IMG/VR virus record: IMGVR_UViG_3300044675_003132
Coordinates: 1 to 32,647 of that record
Length of the DNA: 32,647 nucleotides
Strand: one strand, 5' to 3'
Source of the DNA: a virus
Below the pieces are notes generated by a model. The model saw only the letters and a list, made by a program, of their open reading frames with translations, did no database searches and was not told the origin of the DNA. The position numbers were made by a program, and so were the translations under genes. How positions within the stretch are numbered: position 1 is the stretch's first letter; every line of letters begins with the position of its first letter. Shown piece after piece: positions 30,182 to 32,647 of this stretch.

Positions 30182-30468
30182 GTTTCCTCCTTGAGTTTAT
30201 AGACGCGCACGACCCTGGCATGTGCGGCCTTGTGAATAGCCTCGGTGTAGCCGATGGCTATGAATTTTTTTGATTTAAAAACAGCGCCGAGCACTGATGG
30301 ATGCACGCCCTCTGGCAGGTTGATGGCCTTGCGCACTTCGTTGATCGACACCTGGCCATGCTGCTTGGCTATGTCTGCAGCGATGGTGCGGCAGTGCTCC
30401 AGGAAGTCTGAGTCCCGCATTTCAAAGAACGCCAGCTGGGCGTCCCGCAGCATCTGGCCGGTCATCAT
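30166..30468 (-). CDS. hypothetical protein of the recombination operon, 100 aa
   Basis: ATG 30468 is chosen because it overlaps the stop of the preceding 26-residue gene (ATGA); a GTG at 30486 in frame would add six residues. The stop overlaps the exonuclease gene by 16 bases. The N-terminus is helical (LRDAQLAFFEMRDSDFLEHC). The middle shows HGQVSINEVRKAINLPEG, then HPSVLGAVFKSKKFIAIGYT, and the end is ARVVRVYKLK. This looks like a small winged-helix-type fold with a final strand and recurs in environmental phages near recombination genes. Function is unknown; DNA binding is plausible. Confidence 0.65.
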   Translation of the reverse strand: MMTGQMLRDAQLAFFEMRDSDFLEHCRTIAADIAKQHGQVSINEVRKAINLPEGVHPSVLGAVFKSKKFIAIGYTEAIHKAAHARVVRVYKLKEETCQES

Positions 30469-30545
30469 ATGACACCACCGATGCACAAGATAATGACCAT
30501 GATGATCAAGGCGCAGAGTGCGCCATTAAAGAAATCGTCGTTCAT
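30465..30545 (-). CDS. 26-residue single-span membrane peptide
   Basis: The ATG (30543-30545) is preceded by AGGAGT with six-base spacing, and both ends overlap neighbouring genes by four bases (ATGA). That is strong evidence that the frame is translated. The peptide starts MNDDFFNGALC, followed by ALIIMVIILCIGG, one clear membrane span with a short acidic head. Function unknown. Its presence in a recombination operon is unexpected. Confidence 0.6.
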   Translation of the reverse strand: MNDDFFNGALCALIIMVIILCIGGVI

Positions 30546-31192
30546 GCTGCACTCCTTTGCATTAGGTTAGCTACTTGGCTGGCACCCCAGGTCTGGCCTC
30601 CACGGGCTGTCAGCACACCGCGAGCTGTCAGTGCGGCTGCGATTGAGCGCAGGCTGGTGGATCCTGTCTTCGCCACAATGTCGGCGATGATTGGCTGGAC
30701 GCGAAGGGCAAACTGATCTGCGTTTGCCTGGATGCTGGCGATGCCGGCAGCCGAGCCTGCTGTTGGGTTTGGGCTGCCGAGCTTGACGCCGCGTGCCTTG
30801 GCCGCCTGCAGAGCTGCCTTAGTGCGCTTGCTGATCTCTTCACGCTCATGCTGGGCGACCACTGCGCGGATACCGAACTCCAGGGTGCCGGCATGCGGCA
30901 TGTCAGCTGCGAGGATCTGCACGCCTGAGTCACGCAGGGTCAGCAGGAAGGCAGCCTGGCGTGAGAGGCGGTCGATCTTGGCGATCAAGAGAGCTGCGCC
31001 GGTGGCTTTACACATAGCGATAGCTGCGGCCAGCTGTGGCCGGTCATTGTGCTTGCCTGATTCGATCTCGGTAAACGAGTGGATGATGCCGTCTGTGTAC
31101 TGCGAAACGGCAGCCTGCTGGGCTTCGAGGCCAAGACCTGACGCGCCCTGGCGGTCTGTTGATACGCGGTAGTAGGCTACATATTTGGACAT
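30542..31192 (-). CDS. small serine recombinase, resolvase/invertase family, 216 aa
   Basis: The catalytic domain (about residues 4-140) shows YVAYYRVSTDRQGASGLG with the nucleophile Ser11, then ESGKHNDRPQLAAA, LLIAKIDRLSRQAAFLL with the Asp-Arg-Leu-Ser-Arg motif, and ISKRTKAALQAAKARGVKLG. The C-terminus has a DNA-binding helix-turn-helix region (LRSIAAALTARGVLTARGGQ). The size fits resolvases and invertases, not large integrases. ATG 31192 has AGGAG seven bases upstream; longer in-frame extensions lack a ribosome site and run into the control region. It leads the leftward operon and may act in dimer resolution, inversion or integration. No site pair was identified. Confidence 0.88.
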   Translation of the reverse strand: MSKYVAYYRVSTDRQGASGLGLEAQQAAVSQYTDGIIHSFTEIESGKHNDRPQLAAAIAMCKATGAALLIAKIDRLSRQAAFLLTLRDSGVQILAADMPHAGTLEFGIRAVVAQHEREEISKRTKAALQAAKARGVKLGSPNPTAGSAAGIASIQANADQFALRVQPIIADIVAKTGSTSLRSIAAALTARGVLTARGGQTWGASQVANLMQRSAA

Positions 31193-31253
31193 TTTACGCT
31201 CCTGTATCTCGGTGGCGGTGCGGTCGGAAGTGACCGTGAACAGATCCTCGCAT

Positions 31254-31268
31254 ATATCACCGTGATAT
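31254..31268. promoter_or_regulatory. palindromic operator candidate 1
   Basis: ATATCAC and GTGATAT are perfect inverted 7-base arms around a single central base. The site abuts a minus-strand TTGACA and would block the leftward promoter if occupied. The binding protein is unknown; the adjacent ribbon-helix-helix protein is the nearest candidate. Confidence 0.55.
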
Positions 31269-31295
31269 GTCAACAACCCAAACCAATAATTCTTT

Positions 31296-31311
31296 GTGGT
31301 ATTTTTACCAC
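31296..31311. promoter_or_regulatory. palindromic operator candidate 2
   Basis: GTGGTA and TACCAC form perfect 6-base arms around TTTT. Lying 55 bases before the regulator gene, it could control the rightward operon. As a hairpin it lacks a proper T tract, so it is unlikely to be a terminator. Confidence 0.5.
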
Positions 31312-31365
31312 TACCGGCGCAGGGAAATTGCGTGCTATCTTCCAGATATATTTCAAGGGGGTGTC

Positions 31366-31551
31366 ATGGAACAAGAATACAAGCAGCTGCTTGTGCGCTT
31401 TCGGGTTGAGACAAAGGATCTGCTGGATGCCGCAGCCAGGGATCAGCGCAGATCGCGCACCAGTATTATTGAGGAGCTGGTGATTGAGTCGCTCAAGCCC
31501 AGGTACAGCTCGACAGAGAACAGGCTGAACAAGCTCTTGGGTGCTGGATGA
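31366..31551 (+). CDS. ribbon-helix-helix (Arc-like) DNA-binding regulator, 61 aa
   Basis: The protein has the Arc/MetJ plan: a beta strand (LLVRFRVE, residues 8-15), helix 1 (TKDLLDAAARDQ), a turn with RRSRTS, and helix 2 (IIEELVIESLK). The short C-terminal tail is variable. Such proteins bind as dimers of dimers to short palindromic or repeated operators. It is the first gene of the rightward operon and lies beside two palindromes, so autoregulation and control of the leftward recombination operon are likely. An AAGGGGG ribosome site precedes the ATG. The stop overlaps the next gene by four bases. Confidence 0.85.
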   Translation: MEQEYKQLLVRFRVETKDLLDAAARDQRRSRTSIIEELVIESLKPRYSSTENRLNKLLGAG

Positions 31552-31934
31552 ACGGTCGCGGAGCTCGCAACAAGGGCGCAGCCGGTGAGCGTGAGGTGGC
31601 CAAGATACTGACCGACAACCTGGGGTTTGTGGTCAAGCGCAACCTGGGACAGGCCAGGGACGGCGCTGATGACATCACGATTGAGAAGTTCAGGATCGAG
31701 GTCAAGCGCAAGGAAGCGCTGGCCATCGACAAGTGGAGCGCCCAGGTGGAAGCCTGCGCGAAGCCTGGTGAGGTGCCGGTGGTGATTTACAGGCGCAGTG
31801 GGCAGCCCTGGCGGGTGTGTCTGCTGCTTGATGACTTTATCCCGATGTTGCGGGATCAACTCGAAGGGGAGTGCAATGCAGAAACTCAAACTGGCTCTGC
31901 CAACCATGAGCAAACCGAAAGAAAAGAAGGTTAA
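31548..31934 (+). CDS. PD-(D/E)xK nuclease, Holliday-junction-resolvase-like, 128 aa
   Basis: The small nuclease fold is visible: NKGAAGEREVAKILTDNLGF with Glu14, VVKRNLGQARDGADDITI with Asp41 or Asp42, FRIEVKRKE with Glu51 and Lys53, then VEACAKPGEVPVVIYRRSGQ and WRVCLLLDDF. The E...D...ExK order and the size fit phage endonucleases resembling archaeal Hjc-type resolvases. It could resolve recombination intermediates made by the exonuclease and RecT pair, or debranch DNA before packaging. The C-terminal 20 residues are disordered. Overlap by ATGA with the regulator gene indicates coupled expression. Confidence 0.8.
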   Translation: MNGRGARNKGAAGEREVAKILTDNLGFVVKRNLGQARDGADDITIEKFRIEVKRKEALAIDKWSAQVEACAKPGEVPVVIYRRSGQPWRVCLLLDDFIPMLRDQLEGECNAETQTGSANHEQTERKEG

Positions 31935-32070
31935 GGACACCACCGCGTCGGTTTGGAACAACGACTGGGTGTATGTGCCGGCAGGTGAGACAGACCTATC
32001 CAAGAAGTTTCGACGCATCCGTCGGGAGCAGGCACTAGACCAGGCAAAGGCCATGCGGAGGGTCAAATGA
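31876..32070 (+). CDS. small basic hypothetical protein, 64 aa
   Basis: ATG 31876 is chosen over an upstream start in the same frame because AGGGGAG (31865-31871) lies just before it. It begins inside the end of the nuclease gene, overlapping by 59 bases in another frame. The protein is basic, with a Lys-rich head (MSKPKEKKVKDTT), a central VWNNDWVYVPAGETDLSKKF segment and an Arg-rich end. Its family is not recognised. Nucleic-acid binding is possible from charge alone. Confidence 0.6.
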   Translation: MQKLKLALPTMSKPKEKKVKDTTASVWNNDWVYVPAGETDLSKKFRRIRREQALDQAKAMRRVK

Positions 32071-32264
32071 CCACCGGCGAGCACATTGTCGCAGGTGTGT
32101 GGGCTGGCGGCATTGTGGCCGGCCTGGCTTTTGCCTTCTTCATTATGCCGCACAGCCACAGCCAAGCGCAGTGGCAGCGCATCTGCCAGATGGATAGCTT
32201 TCACCCTGACATCACGGCCAAAGAGCGTGAGGTATGCCAGGCACTACGCAAGAGGAAGCTCTGA
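32067..32264 (+). CDS. small membrane protein, 65 aa
   Basis: It is coupled to the upstream gene by ATGA. A single hydrophobic segment (IVAGVWAGGIVAGLAFAFFI, residues 7-26) is followed by a soluble part with HSHSQAQWQRIC and a Lys/Arg-rich end. It has no signal cleavage site. It may be an early membrane peptide, similar in kind to the small membrane protein at 448-627. Function unknown. Confidence 0.6.
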   Translation: MTTGEHIVAGVWAGGIVAGLAFAFFIMPHSHSQAQWQRICQMDSFHPDITAKEREVCQALRKRKL

Positions 32265-32377
32265 TGGCCAAGACTAAGCGATTGCTGCGGTGTTTCTGGA
32301 TGTGGAAGACCAGCGGATTAGGCTGGATTTCAGCGGTGAAGGCGACCAGGCGGTATCACAGGCGGTTCCATGGCTGA
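32264..32377 (+). CDS. small basic protein, 37 aa
   Basis: The ATG overlaps the previous stop by one base and is preceded by AAGAGGAAG, a good ribosome site. The peptide is rich in Arg, Lys and Trp (RLLRCFWMWKTSGLGWISAV, ending RRYHRRFHG). It overlaps the next gene by eight bases. I believe similar small Trp-rich basic proteins occur in other phages, but function is unknown. Confidence 0.55.
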   Translation: MAKTKRLLRCFWMWKTSGLGWISAVKATRRYHRRFHG

Positions 32378-32639
32378 TGCGCCCTGCGCTCTGTGTGGCC
32401 GCATGCACCCGTACACCGAGCCTGTCACCTTAAATGGCCAGACAGTCTGCACCTACTCAGAGGAGTGGCGGTTTGAGTGCGAGGTGCGCTGGGCGCTGAA
32501 GCTGCCGGACAAGGCCAGGAAGCCCCGAATTACCAAACTTGATTACCTGAATGGCGTGGAGCAGCAGCGCGGTTCAGTTGAGAGAACAAAGCTGCGTACC
32601 GAAATGATAAGGAGATACAAAAATGGAAGTTCCAAATAA
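32370..32639 (+). CDS. hypothetical protein with CxxC motif, 89 aa
   Basis: The protein starts MADAPCALCGRMHPYTE, a short Cys-x-x-Cys plus His segment that could bind zinc. It continues with WRFECEVRWALKLPDKARK and a charged helical end (LRTEMIRRYKNGSSK). The start overlaps the preceding gene by eight bases. The ribosome site is GGCGG, a weak match. It resembles small early phage proteins with a zinc-binding head, without any assigned function. An AAGGAG site for the next gene lies inside its end. Confidence 0.6.
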   Translation: MADAPCALCGRMHPYTEPVTLNGQTVCTYSEEWRFECEVRWALKLPDKARKPRITKLDYLNGVEQQRGSVERTKLRTEMIRRYKNGSSK

Positions 32640-32647
32640 GAAACACA
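32623..32647 (+). CDS. N-terminal start of a gene cut by the window edge
   Basis: An AAGGAGA ribosome site (about 32609-32615) precedes an ATG at 32623, and the frame (MEVPNKKH) is open to the window end. If the two ends of the window are joined, the frame continues without a stop into the helix-turn-helix-like segment at 3-107, giving a 43-residue protein. Otherwise it is simply the beginning of an unknown gene. Confidence 0.5.

Larger units (their letters stand above)
31193..31365. promoter_or_regulatory. divergent control region with two palindromes
   Basis: This 173-base gap separates the leftward recombination operon and the rightward regulator operon. It holds two palindromes: ATATCAC-C-GTGATAT (31254-31268) and GTGGTA-TTTT-TACCAC (31296-31111-type arm ending at 31311). 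A perfect TTGACA hexamer lies on the minus strand at 31273-31268, touching the first palindrome; its matching -10 is not clear. The second palindrome lies on the side of the regulator gene. The arrangement suggests repressor-controlled divergent promoters. Confidence 0.55.

Noticed and set aside
31193-31276. N-terminal extension of the serine recombinase up to base 31276
   Set aside because: The added 28 residues have no similarity to the family, lack a ribosome site and overlap the palindrome. ATG 31192 begins the conserved catalytic domain with a good AGGAG site.
31296-31311. GTGGTA-TTTT-TACCAC as a rho-independent terminator
   Set aside because: The T bases are in the loop and the 3' flank is CTACCGGC, not a T tract. 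An operator-like site is more consistent with its place before the regulator gene.
1-32647. tRNA genes and insertion sequences
   Set aside because: No cloverleaf-like segment with a TTCGA-type T loop in proper context and no transposase frame or flanking inverted repeats were noticed. A dedicated search was not possible.

Overview
The window reads as a complete or nearly complete tailed-phage genome (Caudoviricetes, short-tailed podovirus type) of a Gram-negative, probably proteobacterial, host. The evidence is a T7-like set of virion genes (gp8-type portal, scaffold, capsid, tail tubular proteins A and B, internal virion proteins, fibre with a T7-type N-terminus) plus a lysis cassette with an Rz/Rz1-type spanin pair, which only makes sense in a host with an outer membrane. 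Genes are tightly packed with 1 to 4 base start/stop overlaps and clear Shine-Dalgarno sites. No tRNA, rRNA, CRISPR array or insertion sequence was seen.

Layout. Bases 1-2367 (+) are an early operon of small proteins ending in a lambda O-like replication initiator whose gene carries six iteron-like repeats followed by an AT-rich stretch, a likely replication origin. Bases 2368-2751 are mostly non-coding, with an inverted repeat, two inverted copies of the repeat core and a candidate terminator. Bases 2752-5054 (+) hold an SSB-tailed small protein and the two terminase subunits. Bases 5138-21223 (+) are the virion genes: coiled-coil proteins, portal, Bbp19-like protein, scaffold, a terminator plus candidate promoter, major capsid protein, a probable decoration protein, tail tubes A and B, and four internal or ejection proteins, with one small gene nested out of frame. 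Bases 21256-24957 (+) encode two fibre proteins, one with a long 10-residue-repeat stalk. Bases 24969-28010 (+) are the lysis region: several small membrane proteins, a GH19 endolysin, a lipoprotein, a secreted peptide and the nested i-/o-spanin pair, closed by a strong terminator. Bases 28070-31192 (-) are a convergent recombination operon: serine recombinase, a 26-residue membrane peptide, a small unknown protein, YqaJ-type exonuclease, a small acidic protein and a RecT annealing protein. Bases 31193-31365 are a divergent control region with two palindromes. Bases 31366-32647 (+) are a ribbon-helix-helix regulator, a PD-(D/E)xK nuclease and small proteins, ending in a gene cut by the window edge.

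How it works together. The phage seems to pair a T7-like particle with lambda-like DNA metabolism: an initiator and origin that would recruit host replication enzymes, plus an exonuclease/annealing pair for recombination. No phage DNA polymerase, helicase, primase or RNA polymerase is visible. The two window edges join in frame through a short helix-turn-helix-like gene, which is what a circular (or circularly permuted) genome opened inside that gene would look like. Lifestyle is uncertain: there is a small serine recombinase but no recognised tyrosine integrase, large serine integrase or CI-type repressor. Family names here come from recognising sequence patterns, not from database searches.
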